Source: Pseudomonas donghuensis
Lineage (GTDB): Bacteria > Pseudomonadota > Gammaproteobacteria > Pseudomonadales > Pseudomonadaceae
Direction of reading: 5' to 3'
Assembly (NCBI RefSeq): GCF_000259195.1
Contig: NZ_JH650761.1
Location: 141,896-205,895, forward strand
Length of the DNA stretch: 64,000 nucleotides
The notes below the pieces were generated by a model that was not told the DNA's origin, made no database searches, and was given only the letters and a program-made list of their open reading frames with translations. A program made the position numbers and the translations under genes. Shown here piece after piece: positions 8,416-23,413 of this stretch; the stretch's first letter is position 1; the number at the start of each line of letters is the position of its first letter.

Positions 8416-9263
8416 GCCTCTGGGGCCTGGTGGCACGGCGCGCCTGGCCCGTGCAGGTGATGCTGCTGATGGGGTTGCTGGCACTGCTGGCGAGCGTGGC
8501 CTACGCCGTGCATTTGCGGCCTTTGCTGATGCAGGTTGGCCAAGGGAGCGATCCATTACCGCACAAGGGCGCAAGCAGTGCCGAGCAGGCGGCATTGCAC
8601 AGCCGTCTGCAACAAGCCCGTTGGCAATTGTCGTCGGGGCGCGACGAGCCTGCGGTGTTCGAAACCCTGTCCCGCCTGGCCGAGGCCCATGCGGTGGCCA
8701 TCGAGCAGTTGCAGGTGCTCGAAGCGTCACCCGCTGAGCATTACCTTGAGCGGCCCCTGCAACTGCGTCTGCGTGGCACCTTTTCGGACCTTGCCGGGTT
8801 CTTCGCTGACCTGGCTGCGCAGCCGCGGCTGGTGACCGTGCATGGGCTGTCGCTCAAGCCGACCGATGCGGGGCTTGTGCTCATGGAGCTGCAAGCCCGG
8901 ACCTATCGGCATCACTCACTGTATGCCCTGGCGCAGGGCTTGCCGCCAGCGCCTCCCGAGCGCCGAGCAGTTGCCGTGCTGCGCAACCCTTTTGCGCCTT
9001 CTGCGCTGCAGCCAGCCGCCGATGTTTTGCAGCGTCTGGCGCTGGAGCAGTTCGAGATGGTCGGCAGCTTGGGCAGTCGCGGCGTCCGCCATGCACTGAT
9101 TCAGGCTGATGGTCTTGTGCATCGGCTTCAGGTCGGTGACCGGCTGGGCCGTGATCAGGGGAAGGTTGTCGAGATAAGCGAGCGGCAGGTTGACGTTATC
9201 GAGCAGGTTTTTATTGCCGGCCAAGGCTGGCAACTGCGGCGGCGAACACTCGCCCTGCGTTGA
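8412..9263 (+). CDS. pilO/pilP: PilO-PilP fusion protein of the pilus alignment complex
   Basis: PilO (inner membrane) and PilP (lipoprotein) link PilMN to the outer-membrane secretin PilQ. The 283-residue product has a short cytoplasmic tail, one TM helix near residues 14-34, then a coiled-coil and ferredoxin-like periplasmic PilO region to about 165. From RNPFAPS at 191 the PilP homology domain follows (FEMVGSL, GDRLGRDQGKVVEI). There is no separate PilP signal peptide or lipobox, so the PilP part is tethered by the PilO helix. The start is a TTG that overlaps the TGA of the previous gene, indicating translational coupling. Confidence 0.8.
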   Translation: MSLWGLVARRAWPVQVMLLMGLLALLASVAYAVHLRPLLMQVGQGSDPLPHKGASSAEQAALHSRLQQARWQLSSGRDEPAVFETLSRLAEAHAVAIEQLQVLEASPAEHYLERPLQLRLRGTFSDLAGFFADLAAQPRLVTVHGLSLKPTDAGLVLMELQARTYRHHSLYALAQGLPPAPPERRAVAVLRNPFAPSALQPAADVLQRLALEQFEMVGSLGSRGVRHALIQADGLVHRLQVGDRLGRDQGKVVEISERQVDVIEQVFIAGQGWQLRRRTLALR

Positions 9264-9287
9264 AGGTGCTGGCCAGGGAGGTCATCG

Positions 9288-10529
9288 ATGGGCAAGGGAG
9301 GTGTTATTGCAGCGCTGATAGGGGGCTGTCTGTTTGCCGGCGTCGTTGCGGGGAAGCAACTGTACGGTGGCGAGCCGCTGTCGCTTAATTTCCAGGATGT
9401 CGAGGTGCGCACGGTATTGCAGGTGCTGGCCGACTTTTCCGGGGTCAACCTGGTGGCCAGTGACGCGGTTCAAGGCAAGGTGACCTTGCGTTTGCAGGAT
9501 GTGCCCTGGGACCAGGCGTTGGATCTGGTACTGCGCAGCAAGGGCCTGGAGCAGCGCAAGGACGGCAATGTGCTGCTGGTCGCACCGCGTGCCGAGCTGG
9601 CCGGTTCAGCGCCGTCGCGGCGCGAGCTGATCCCGATCCATCATGCCAGGGCCGCCGATATCGCCGAGTTGTTCCACGCCCTGATGGCCCATGAGGCCGG
9701 GGGCGCCAGCCACGGTTCGCTGAGTGTCGACGAGCGCACCAATACCCTGGTCGCCAGCCAGCCGCCAGAGCGTCTGGAAGAGCTGCGCAGGCTGATCGGC
9801 GAACTGGATGTGCCGGTTCGTCAGGTGATGATCGAGGCGCGGATTGTCGAGGCCAATGTCGATTTCGAAAAGGCCCTGGGGGTGCGTTGGGGTGGCGCCG
9901 TGCAGGTCGGCAAGGGTTTGAGCCTCGGCAGCGCCGATACCTTTGTCGATCTTGGCGTGGATCGGGCCGCGTCCAGCATCGGCGTGGGCCTGGTGCGCAA
10001 CAACGTACTGCTCGACCTGGAGCTCAGCGCCATGGAAAAGACCGGCAATGGCGAGATCATCTCCCAGCCCAAGGTGGTTACCGCCGACAAGGAAACCGCG
10101 CGGATCCTCAAGGGCACCGAGGTGCCGTATCAGGAAACCAGCGGCAGCGGCGCCACGTCCGTGACCTTCCGCGAGGCATCGCTGTCTCTGGAGGTAACCC
10201 CGCAGATCACCCCGGACAACCGGGTGATCATGGCGGTCAAGGTGACCAAGGACGAGCCCGACTACCTCAATGCCCTTGATCACGTGCCGGCGATCCGCAA
10301 GAACGAGGTCAACGCCAAGGTGCGCATCAATGATGGCGAGACCATCGTGATCGGCGGCGTGTACTCGACGGTGCAAAGTAAAGTTGTCGACAAGGTGCCA
10401 TTTTTCGGCGATGTGCCGTATGTTGGGCGGCTGTTTCGTCGCGATGTTCTACAAGAGAAAAAATCCGAGCTGCTGGTCTTCCTGACTCCGCGTATCATGA
10501 GTGACCAGGCGATTGCTGTGAGTCGTTGA
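9288..10529 (+). CDS. pilQ: Type IV pilus secretin PilQ, short form
   Basis: Outer-membrane secretin through which pili or DNA-uptake fibres pass. The protein starts with a signal-peptide-like stretch, followed by an N0/STN domain ([20 protein letters not shown]), an N1 KH-like domain and the secretin core ([50 protein letters not shown]). At 413 residues it is much shorter than the roughly 700-residue P. aeruginosa PilQ, because the N-terminal AMIN domains that bind peptidoglycan are missing. It is the last pil gene and is followed four bases later by aroK. Confidence 0.9.
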   Translation: MGKGGVIAALIGGCLFAGVVAGKQLYGGEPLSLNFQDVEVRTVLQVLADFSGVNLVASDAVQGKVTLRLQDVPWDQALDLVLRSKGLEQRKDGNVLLVAPRAELAGSAPSRRELIPIHHARAADIAELFHALMAHEAGGASHGSLSVDERTNTLVASQPPERLEELRRLIGELDVPVRQVMIEARIVEANVDFEKALGVRWGGAVQVGKGLSLGSADTFVDLGVDRAASSIGVGLVRNNVLLDLELSAMEKTGNGEIISQPKVVTADKETARILKGTEVPYQETSGSGATSVTFREASLSLEVTPQITPDNRVIMAVKVTKDEPDYLNALDHVPAIRKNEVNAKVRINDGETIVIGGVYSTVQSKVVDKVPFFGDVPYVGRLFRRDVLQEKKSELLVFLTPRIMSDQAIAVSR

Positions 10530-10533
10530 TTCT

Positions 10534-11052
10534 GTGCGAAATTTGATACTTGTGGGGCCGATGGGTGCTGGCAAAAGCACCATCGGCCGCCTGCTGGCCA
10601 AAGAGCTGCGCCTGCCGTTCAAGGATTCCGACAAGGAAATTGAATTGCGCACCGGCGCCAATATCCCGTGGATCTTCGATAAGGAAGGCGAGCCGGGCTT
10701 TCGTGACCGCGAGCAGGCGATGATCGCCGAGCTCTGTGCGTTCGATGGCGTGGTGCTGGCTACCGGAGGTGGCGCGGTGATGCGCGATGCCAACCGCCAA
10801 GCCCTGCATGCCGGCGGGCGGGTGGTGTACCTGCACGCCTCGGTCGAGCAGCAGGTCGGGCGTACCTCGCGAGATCGCAACCGGCCTTTGCTGCGCACGG
10901 CCAACCCGGAGGCGACCTTGCGCGCGCTGCTGGAGGTTCGCGACCCGCTTTACCGCGAGATTGCCGATCTGGTGGTGGAAACCGACGAACGGCCGCCGCG
11001 GATGGTGGTGCAGGATATTCTCGAGCGCTTGCAGAAGTTGCCGCCCCGTTAA
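10534..11052 (+). CDS. aroK: Shikimate kinase
   Basis: Phosphorylates shikimate with ATP in the chorismate pathway. The 172-residue protein shows the P-loop GPMGAGKST at 8-16, the shikimate-binding DSDKEIE and a GGGA motif (ATGGGAVM), plus the lid RxxNRPLL (RDRNRPLL). The start codon is GTG, four bases after the pilQ stop. Linkage to the pil genes upstream and aroB downstream is the usual pseudomonad arrangement. Confidence 0.96.
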   Translation: MRNLILVGPMGAGKSTIGRLLAKELRLPFKDSDKEIELRTGANIPWIFDKEGEPGFRDREQAMIAELCAFDGVVLATGGGAVMRDANRQALHAGGRVVYLHASVEQQVGRTSRDRNRPLLRTANPEATLRALLEVRDPLYREIADLVVETDERPPRMVVQDILERLQKLPPR

Positions 11053-11150
11053 GCCAGGACTATCCTCGCGACCAGTCATGCCGTGACAGGGCACACCGTT
11101 ATCGCGCGGTTCGAGCCATCGATGCCGCGCCTAGTTCATTGTGGGGACAC

Positions 11151-12248
11151 ATGCAGACACTAAAGGTCGAATTGGGCGAACGTAGCTACCCGATCTACAT
11201 TGGCGAAGGCCTGCTGGATCAACCTGAACTGCTGGCGCCGCATATTGCCGGCCGGCAGGTCGCCATCGTGTCCAACGAGACTGTCGCACCCCTCTATCTG
11301 GAACGTTTGAGCAAGACCCTGGGGGCCTACTCGGTGCTGCCGGTGGTGCTGCCTGACGGCGAGGCCTACAAGAACTGGGAAACCCTGCAGCTGATCTTCG
11401 ATGCGCTGCTGACTGCCCGCCACGACCGCCGCACCACTGTGGTCGCGCTTGGCGGTGGGGTGATAGGCGATATGGCCGGCTTTGCCGCCGCCTGCTACCA
11501 GCGCGGCGTGGATTTCATCCAGGTGCCGACAACCCTGCTGTCCCAGGTCGATTCGTCGGTGGGCGGCAAGACCGGTATCAACCACCCGCTGGGCAAGAAC
11601 ATGGTCGGTGCCTTCTATCAGCCCAATGCGGTGCTGATCGACACCCGCAGTCTCAATTCCCTGCCGCCGCGCGAGCTGTCGGCGGGCCTGGCCGAAGTGA
11701 TCAAGTACGGCCTGATCTGTGACGAACCGTTCCTCGGTTGGCTCGAAGAGCACATGCAGGCCCTGCGCGGCCTCGACCAGGTGGCGCTGACCGAGGCCAT
11801 CCGCCGTTCCTGCGCGGCCAAGGCCGCGGTGGTCGGTGCTGATGAACGTGAGTCCGGCGTGCGCGCCACCCTGAACCTGGGCCACACCTTTGGCCACGCC
11901 ATCGAGACCCACATGGGCTATGGTGTGTGGCTTCACGGTGAGGCCGTCGCTGCCGGTACTGTCATGGCCCTGGAAATGTCCATGCGCCTGGGCTGGATCA
12001 GCCAGCAGGAGCGTGACCGTGGTATCCGTCTGTTCCAGAACGCAGGCTTGCCGGTGGTGCCGCCCGCCGAGATGACCCCGGCGCAGTTCATGGAGCACAT
12101 GGCAGTAGATAAAAAGGTACTCGACGGTCGTCTGCGTCTGGTCCTGCTGCGCCGCATGGGCGAAGCGGTGGTCACCGACGACTATCCGAAAGAGATTCTT
12201 CAGGCCACGCTGGCCGCGGATTACCGCGCGATCGTGGCCCAGCTTTGA
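11151..12248 (+). CDS. aroB: 3-dehydroquinate synthase
   Basis: Converts DAHP to 3-dehydroquinate, the first ring-forming step of aromatic biosynthesis, using NAD and a divalent metal. Key motifs are [38 protein letters not shown], and the zinc ligands in [12 protein letters not shown] and HGEAVAAG. The ATG at 11151 (365 residues, GGGGACAC just upstream) gives the usual length; an in-frame TTG four codons earlier is less likely. A 98-base gap separates it from aroK. Confidence 0.96.
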   Translation: MQTLKVELGERSYPIYIGEGLLDQPELLAPHIAGRQVAIVSNETVAPLYLERLSKTLGAYSVLPVVLPDGEAYKNWETLQLIFDALLTARHDRRTTVVALGGGVIGDMAGFAAACYQRGVDFIQVPTTLLSQVDSSVGGKTGINHPLGKNMVGAFYQPNAVLIDTRSLNSLPPRELSAGLAEVIKYGLICDEPFLGWLEEHMQALRGLDQVALTEAIRRSCAAKAAVVGADERESGVRATLNLGHTFGHAIETHMGYGVWLHGEAVAAGTVMALEMSMRLGWISQQERDRGIRLFQNAGLPVVPPAEMTPAQFMEHMAVDKKVLDGRLRLVLLRRMGEAVVTDDYPKEILQATLAADYRAIVAQL

Positions 12249-12264
12249 GGTTGATGAGCGTCCG

Positions 12265-13881
12265 ATGACTAGTTTGCATGCCGACGAGGCCTTTCTCGGC
12301 CATTACCAGTTGAACCACGACCCCTTCGCTGCACGGGTGCCGGGTTTCAAATTCTTCCCTGCCCAGCGCAAGCCGGTGCTGGGCCAACTGCACCACCTGG
12401 CCCGTTACAGCCAGTTGCTGCTGGTGGTTACCGGCCCGCAGGGCAGCGGCAAAACCCTGCTGCGTCAGGCCCTGGTGGCCAGCACCAACAAGCAATCGGT
12501 GCAGAGCGTGGTGGTTTCCGCCCGTGGTGCCAGCGATGCCGCCAGCCTGCTCGGCCAGGTTGCCCAGTCGTTGGGCGTGGCCCAGGCCGAAGTCCCGGAC
12601 ATCCTCGCCCAGGTGGTGCAACTGGCACTGACCGGGCAGGAAGTCTATCTGCTGGTGGACGATGCGGAACAACTTGGCGAGTCGGCACTCCAAGCCTTGC
12701 TGGAGTTGGCGGCGGGCACTCCGGAAGGGCGTCCGCATGTCTTCCTGTTCGGCGAGCCGTCACTGATCGCCGGGCTGGAAGAGCTCAATGCCGAGCAGGA
12801 ACGTTTCCATGTCATCGAGCTTGAGCCCTATAGCGAAGAAGAAACCCGTGAGTACCTCGAGCAGCGCCTGGACGGTGCCGGGCGGGGTATCGAGGTGTTC
12901 ACCAGTGAACAGATCGTTGATATTCACCAAAACTCTGACGGCTGGCCTGGGGCAATCAACCAGGTCGCCCGCGATACCTTGATCGAAGCCATGATCGCCA
13001 GCCGGACCACGGCGAAGCGACCATCAATGGGGTTCAATATGCCGAAGAAACATGTGCTGGCGTTGTCTGCTGTCGTCGTGGTCGCCGTCGCGGCCGCCGT
13101 GCTGATGCCGAAGAAGGGTGATCAGGCGCCGACTGCTCCTGCCGAACAGGCGCAACTGCCGCTGGGTGAGGGTCAGCCGGGCAATGCCCAGTCGAACAAT
13201 GGCGGCCCGGCCATCGAGTTCGCCGGCAATTCGCAACCAATGCCGCTGCCGCTGGTAGGTCAGTCGCAACCGGTGATGCGTGGCCCGCTGGCCGAGTCGA
13301 CCGGCATGGGCGAGGGTGAAGAGTCCACGCCGGCTGGCGAAACCGCACTGCAGCCACCTACCGTCACCACTATTGCTCCACCGGCGGGTGTCGCCGCTGG
13401 CCCAGCACCGGCACAACCGGTCGCTCCAGCACAGCCCGTTGCCCCGGTACAGCCGGTTGCACCTGCGCAACAGCCGGTAGCGCCTGTTGCCAGCAAGTCG
13501 GTTGCACCTGTTGCCAAGCCTGCGCCAACCCAGGTTGCAACCGCCAAGCCTGCACCTAAGCCTGCCGAGAAGCCGGCGGCCAAGCCTGCGGCCGGTGGTA
13601 GCTGGTATGCCGGGCAGAAGCCGGGCAATTATGTCGTGCAAATCCTCGGTACCAGCTCCGAAGCGTCGGCCCAGGCCTACGTCAAGGCGCAAGGTGGCGA
13701 CTATCGCTACTTCAAGAAAACCCTGCAGGGCAAGCCGCTGTACGTGATCACTTACGGCAACTTCGCCAGCCGTGACGCCGCTCTGGCTGCAATCAAGGCC
13801 TTGCCAGCCAAGGTCCAGGCTGGTAAACCTTGGCCACGTACCGTCGCCAGCGTCCAACAAGAACTGGCCTCGACCCGCTGA
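12265..13881 (+). CDS. damX: SPOR-domain protein with AAA+ domain (DamX-like)
   Basis: Inner-membrane protein that binds denuded glycan strands at the septum. The 538-residue chain has a cytoplasmic ExeA/AAA-type ATPase domain (GPQGSGKT at 57-64, VYLLVDDAEQL). One TM helix lies near residues 262-280, then a long periplasmic linker of Pro-Ala-Val repeats (many QPVAPAQ-like units, about 385-450). A C-terminal SPOR domain of about 80 residues follows (GNYVVQILGTSS, LYVITYGNF). Enterobacterial DamX lacks a working ATPase; here the P-loop looks intact. It follows aroB by 16 bases and ends at a terminator. Confidence 0.88.
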   Translation: MTSLHADEAFLGHYQLNHDPFAARVPGFKFFPAQRKPVLGQLHHLARYSQLLLVVTGPQGSGKTLLRQALVASTNKQSVQSVVVSARGASDAASLLGQVAQSLGVAQAEVPDILAQVVQLALTGQEVYLLVDDAEQLGESALQALLELAAGTPEGRPHVFLFGEPSLIAGLEELNAEQERFHVIELEPYSEEETREYLEQRLDGAGRGIEVFTSEQIVDIHQNSDGWPGAINQVARDTLIEAMIASRTTAKRPSMGFNMPKKHVLALSAVVVVAVAAAVLMPKKGDQAPTAPAEQAQLPLGEGQPGNAQSNNGGPAIEFAGNSQPMPLPLVGQSQPVMRGPLAESTGMGEGEESTPAGETALQPPTVTTIAPPAGVAAGPAPAQPVAPAQPVAPVQPVAPAQQPVAPVASKSVAPVAKPAPTQVATAKPAPKPAEKPAAKPAAGGSWYAGQKPGNYVVQILGTSSEASAQAYVKAQGGDYRYFKKTLQGKPLYVITYGNFASRDAALAAIKALPAKVQAGKPWPRTVASVQQELASTR

Positions 13882-13935
13882 TATAGCCTGGTGGCACTAC
13901 CCCCGCCACCTGCTGAGCGACTCCTGAACATCGGT

Positions 13936-13968
13936 CAAGCCTGCTGCGTACTGCGCGGCAGGCTTTTC
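13936..13968 (+). terminator. Rho-independent terminator after damX
   Basis: AAGCCTGC pairs with GCAGGCTT around a GC-rich loop and is followed by a short T-run. It closes the pil-aroK-aroB-damX group. Confidence 0.7.
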
Positions 13969-14082
13969 TGTCCCAGACTGCCGGCCACAAGCCCATCTTG
14001 CAGTCCAGGCTGAAACGCTTCAGACTCAAGCCATGCCGTTACCACGGCGCACGCTTAAAAACATTCAAAAACGCGACATGGA

Positions 14083-14103
14083 TTTACGGCAATTCGTCGT
14101 AAA
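14083..14103. promoter_or_regulatory. Palindrome upstream of gltB; 13882-14244 otherwise non-coding
   Basis: TTTACG at 14083-14088 and CGTAAA at 14098-14103 form a dyad around GCAATTCGT. It lies about 140 bases before the gltB start in an AT-rich promoter region. The 363-base gap holds only the damX terminator, this dyad and presumably the gltBD promoter; I saw no gene in it. Confidence 0.35.
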
Positions 14104-14244
14104 TTTGTGGGCTTCCCTGTCGCTGTGCAACAATGGCTCCCCTATTGCCCCCGCAAAGCTGGCATTCGTTCGGCGTGGATGGTAAGTGGTTGTACTAAAA
14201 AAAGATTTGCCTTGGTGAGAGGCGAACCTGGTGAGAAAGTGTCT

Positions 14245-20225
<5,981 letters not shown>

Positions 20226-20230
20226 AAAGG

Positions 20231-20297
20231 CTTCGCGGGACAAGCCCACTCCCACAGAATGTGTGCTGAACCTGTGGGAGCGGGCTTGACCCGCGAT
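20231..20297. repeat. Inverted REP pair after gltD
   Basis: CTTCGCGGGACAAGCCCACT (20231) faces CTGTGGGAGCGGGCTTGACC (20272). The arms are complementary, so the pair can fold into one long hairpin immediately after the gltD stop. Confidence 0.75.
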
Positions 20298-20338
20298 GAA
20301 TTCAACAAAATCTATTGACCTGTCACAAGTCGATAGAC

Positions 20339-20366
20339 AAAAGGCACGGTTGATACCGTGCCTTTT
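20339..20366 (+). terminator. Terminator of gltBD, upstream of hemE
   Basis: AAAAGGCACGG pairs perfectly with CCGTGCCTTTT around TTGATA. It ends 48 bases before hemE, so the hemE promoter must overlap or follow this element. Confidence 0.75.
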
Positions 20367-20413
20367 ACGTTGGGCTCTGAGAAAATGCCCCCACTTTTTT
20401 TCCGGATGCCGAC

Positions 20414-21475
20414 ATGACTGCCTTGAAGAACGATCGTTTTCTGCGCGCCCTGCTCAAGCAACCCGTAGACGTCACCCCGGTGTGGATGATGCGCCAGGCC
20501 GGCCGCTACCTGCCGGAGTACCGCGCCAGCCGCGCCAAGGCCGGCGACTTCATGAGCCTGTGCATGAACCCGCAGTTTGCCTGCGAGGTCACCCTGCAAC
20601 CGCTGGACCGCTACCCGCTGGACGCCGCGATCCTGTTCTCGGACATCCTCACCATCCCTGACGCCATGGGCCAGGGCCTGTACTTCGAGACCGGCGAAGG
20701 CCCGCGCTTCAAGAAGGTCATCAGCACCCTGGCCGATATCGAGGCGTTGCCGATCCCTGATCCGCAGAAGGACCTGGGCTACGTCATGGATGCCGTCAGC
20801 ACCATCCGCCGCGAGCTCAATGGCCGCGTGCCGCTGATCGGCTTCTCCGGCAGCCCCTGGACCCTGGCCACCTACATGGTCGAAGGCGGCTCGTCGAAAG
20901 ACTTCCGCAAGACCAAGGCCATGCTCTACGACAACCCGCAGGCCATGCACCTGCTGCTCGACAAGCTGGCCCAGTCGGTCATCAGCTACCTCAACGGGCA
21001 GATCCTGGCCGGTGCACAAGCGGTACAGATCTTCGACACCTGGGGCGGCAACCTGTCGGCGGCGGCCTACCAGGAGTTCTCCCTGGCCTACATGCGCAAG
21101 ATCGTCAGCGGCCTGATCCGCGAGCACGAAGGGCGCAAGGTGCCGGTCATCCTCTTCACCAAGAACGGCGGTCTGTGGCTGGAAAGCATCGCCGAGGCCG
21201 GCGCTGATGCCCTGGGCCTGGACTGGACCTGTGACATCGGCGAAGCCCGCCAGCGCGTTGGCAGCAAGGTCGCCCTGCAGGGCAACATGGACCCGACCGT
21301 GCTGTATGCCAAGCCGGAGGCCATCCGTGCCGAAGTCGGGCGCATCCTTGCCAGCTACGGCCAGGGCAGTGGCCATGTATTCAACCTCGGTCACGGCATC
21401 ACCCCGGAGGTTGATCCGGAGCATGCCGGCGTGTTCATCAACGCCGTGCACGAGTTGTCGGCGCAGTACCACTAA
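20414..21475 (+). CDS. hemE: Uroporphyrinogen decarboxylase
   Basis: Converts uroporphyrinogen III to coproporphyrinogen III in haem synthesis by removing four carboxyl groups, without a cofactor. The 353-residue protein has the substrate-binding [12 protein letters not shown] at 26-37, the conserved FSDILT and [13 protein letters not shown] motifs, and NLGHGI near the C-terminus. Length matches the family. It is monocistronic, between the gltBD terminator and a REP hairpin. Confidence 0.97.
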   Translation: MTALKNDRFLRALLKQPVDVTPVWMMRQAGRYLPEYRASRAKAGDFMSLCMNPQFACEVTLQPLDRYPLDAAILFSDILTIPDAMGQGLYFETGEGPRFKKVISTLADIEALPIPDPQKDLGYVMDAVSTIRRELNGRVPLIGFSGSPWTLATYMVEGGSSKDFRKTKAMLYDNPQAMHLLLDKLAQSVISYLNGQILAGAQAVQIFDTWGGNLSAAAYQEFSLAYMRKIVSGLIREHEGRKVPVILFTKNGGLWLESIAEAGADALGLDWTCDIGEARQRVGSKVALQGNMDPTVLYAKPEAIRAEVGRILASYGQGSGHVFNLGHGITPEVDPEHAGVFINAVHELSAQYH

Positions 21476-21546
21476 GTAGGAGCGGGCTTGCCCCGCGATT
21501 GCGACCTGAATGAATCAGCGCGATCGCGGGGCAAGCCCGCTCCCAC
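21476..21546. repeat. Long inverted REP hairpin after hemE
   Basis: GTAGGAGCGGGCTTGCCCCG (21476) and its near-perfect reverse complement ending GCAAGCCCGCTCCCAC (21546) flank a 20-base spacer. It starts at the hemE stop and could protect the 3' end of the message. Confidence 0.75.
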
Positions 21547-21615
21547 TGCTATTAAGGTTCAATTCAGCCTGCCTGGGTAATCTGGCTCCATCGAAACCCA
21601 GACAGGATCCACACC

Positions 21616-21963
21616 ATGAAAACCCGTTACCTCGCTCTGCTGCTTGCCCCGCTGTTCAGCACCGCTGCCCTGGCTGCCGGCTATACCGGCCCTGGCGCCC
21701 AGTCGGTGACCACGGTTGCCGCCGCCAATGACGCCGCTGACGACACCCCGGTGGTGCTGCAAGGCTACGTGGTGAAGAAAGTGAACAACGATGACAAGTA
21801 CGAGTTCAAGGACACCACCGGCACCATCACCGTCGAGATCGATGACGAAGACCTGCCGCCGGTAGCCTTCAACGACAAGACCAAGGTCAAGCTGAGCGGT
21901 GAAGTCGAGAAGCACCTGATGAGCCGTGAAGTGGATGTTGATCGGGTTGAAGTGATCAACTGA
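21616..21963 (+). CDS. Periplasmic YgiW/YdeI-type OB-fold protein
   Basis: Small exported protein of the BOF (bacterial OB-fold) family, whose members are linked to stress tolerance and envelope signalling. The 115-residue product has a signal peptide of about 20 residues ending LAA, then SVTTVAAAND and the family core VVLQGYVVKKV, YEFKDTTGTITVEIDDED and KLSGEVEKHLMSREVDVDRV. Length fits E. coli YgiW. No two-component genes are adjacent here. The exact role is not known. Confidence 0.85.
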   Translation: MKTRYLALLLAPLFSTAALAAGYTGPGAQSVTTVAAANDAADDTPVVLQGYVVKKVNNDDKYEFKDTTGTITVEIDDEDLPPVAFNDKTKVKLSGEVEKHLMSREVDVDRVEVIN

Positions 21964-21983
21964 TCCAGTGGCAGGCCCGCTCC

Positions 21984-22024
21984 TGTGGGAGCCGGCCTTG
22001 CCGGCGATGGGCCGCGCAGCGGCC
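21984..22024. repeat. REP variant with GCCGGCCTTGCCGGC core
   Basis: GTGGGAGCCGGCCTTGCCGG (21984) is followed by GGGCCGCGCAGCGGCCC, each self-complementary. It separates the convergent YgiW-type and MFS genes and may act as a terminator-like structure for both. Confidence 0.6.
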
Positions 22025-22030
22025 CTCAGC

Positions 22031-23293
22031 TCAAGCCTTGGCCGGCAACTTGCTCAAGTGCACCGCCACCAGCAAGGCCACCACCAGCAAGCTGCCGATG
22101 AACAGGCCGATGCCGTTCCACCCTGCCTGATGCCAGAACATCCCGCCCGCCGTCCCCGCCACGCTCGACCCGGCGTAATAACTGAACAGGTACAACGACG
22201 AGGCCTGGCCCTTGGCCTTGGTCGCCCGTCGGCCAATCCAGCTGCTGGCCACCGAATGCGCGCCGAAAAAGCCGAAGGTGAACACCAGCATGCCGACGAT
22301 AATCAGCGGCAAGGGGCTGAGCAGGGTCATCAGCAAGCCGCCGAACATCAGCACAATGGTCGCCCAGAACACCTTGCGCCGGCCCAGCTTGTCGGCCAGG
22401 GCACCGATTTGCGCCGAGCTGTAGATCCCCGACAGGTACACCACCGACAGCAGCCCGACCAGCGCCTGGCTCATGTGATAGGGCTCGGCCAGCAGGCGAT
22501 AGCCGATGTAGTTGAACAGGGTGACGAAAGCGCCCATCAGCAGGAAGGCTTCCAGGAACAGCCAAGGCAGGCCGGCATCGCGAAAGTGCAGGGTAAAGCC
22601 GTCGAGCAGGCTGCGCGGGTGCAGCGAGCGCGGGCGGAAGTTGCGCGATTGCGGAAGGATCTTCCAGAACACCGCCGCAGCAACCAGGGCCAGGCCACCG
22701 ATCACCAGCATCGCCGTGTGCCAGCTGACGAAGTCGATCAGCACGCCGGTGATCAAGCGTCCGCTCATGCCGCCAATGGCATTGCCACCGATGTACAGGC
22801 CCATGGCCAGGCCGATGTGCTGGGGGTGGATCTCTTCGCTGAGGTAAGTCATGGCCACCGCCGCCAGGCCGCTCAGCGACAGCCCGAGCAAGGCGCGGGT
22901 CAGCAGTACGCCGTGCCAGCTGGGCATCAGGGCGCTGACGATGGTGCACAGCGCTGCGCAGAACAGGGCGAAGACCATTACCGGCTTGCGCCCTATGCGG
23001 TCGGAAATCGGCCCGGTGATCAGCAACCCGAACGCCAGCATGCCGGTGGACACCGAGAGGATCAGGCTGCTTTGCGCGGCGCTGATCGAGAACTCCTGTG
23101 ACAGCAGCGGCATCATCGGCTGTACGCAGTACAGCAGGGCAAAGGTGGCAAAGCCGCCGCAGAACAGCGCCAGTACGGTGCGCAAAAAGGCCGGGGTGCC
23201 TTTTTCGATCCAGCTTTCGTTGAGGGTGGCGACGATTTCGTCGAGCGGAGCAGGGGGCAGTTCGTGGGCGTGGGGCGCAACAGCAGTTTTCAC
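22031..23293 (-). CDS. MFS exporter, YnfM-like
   Basis: Predicted 12-TM major facilitator of 420 residues. The loop 2-3 motif SDRIGRKPVM and a second copy ADKLGRRKV are present, the proton-antiport type RALLGLSLSG lies in TM4, and a cytoplasmic N-terminus of about 40 residues precedes TM1. It resembles the E. coli inner-membrane transporter YnfM. The divergent LysR gene repeats the ynfL-ynfM arrangement of E. coli, so the regulator probably controls this exporter. The substrate cannot be told from sequence. Confidence 0.82.
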   Translation of the reverse strand: MKTAVAPHAHELPPAPLDEIVATLNESWIEKGTPAFLRTVLALFCGGFATFALLYCVQPMMPLLSQEFSISAAQSSLILSVSTGMLAFGLLITGPISDRIGRKPVMVFALFCAALCTIVSALMPSWHGVLLTRALLGLSLSGLAAVAMTYLSEEIHPQHIGLAMGLYIGGNAIGGMSGRLITGVLIDFVSWHTAMLVIGGLALVAAAVFWKILPQSRNFRPRSLHPRSLLDGFTLHFRDAGLPWLFLEAFLLMGAFVTLFNYIGYRLLAEPYHMSQALVGLLSVVYLSGIYSSAQIGALADKLGRRKVFWATIVLMFGGLLMTLLSPLPLIIVGMLVFTFGFFGAHSVASSWIGRRATKAKGQASSLYLFSYYAGSSVAGTAGGMFWHQAGWNGIGLFIGSLLVVALLVAVHLSKLPAKA

Positions 23294-23350
23294 GGGTGAC
23301 CTCGGGGGCGCTACGGCCTGTCAGGCAGTGAAAAAAGCATATAGCTGGCT

Positions 23351-23360
23351 AATGATCATT
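23351..23360. promoter_or_regulatory. Candidate LysR-type operator in the divergent gap
   Basis: AATGATCATT is a perfect 10-bp palindrome in the middle of the 120-base gap between the MFS and LysR genes, within an AT-rich patch. LysR regulators usually bind dyads in such gaps. Confidence 0.35.
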
Positions 23361-23413
23361 TCCAATATATTGTTCGACCTGTTTAAGAGGTTTTACGACC
23401 TATTGGAGCCGCC

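Noticed and set aside
13380..13600. Tandem DNA repeat or CRISPR-like array in damX
   Set aside because: The repetition is at protein level (Pro-Ala-Val-Gln linker) with irregular units; there are no spacers.
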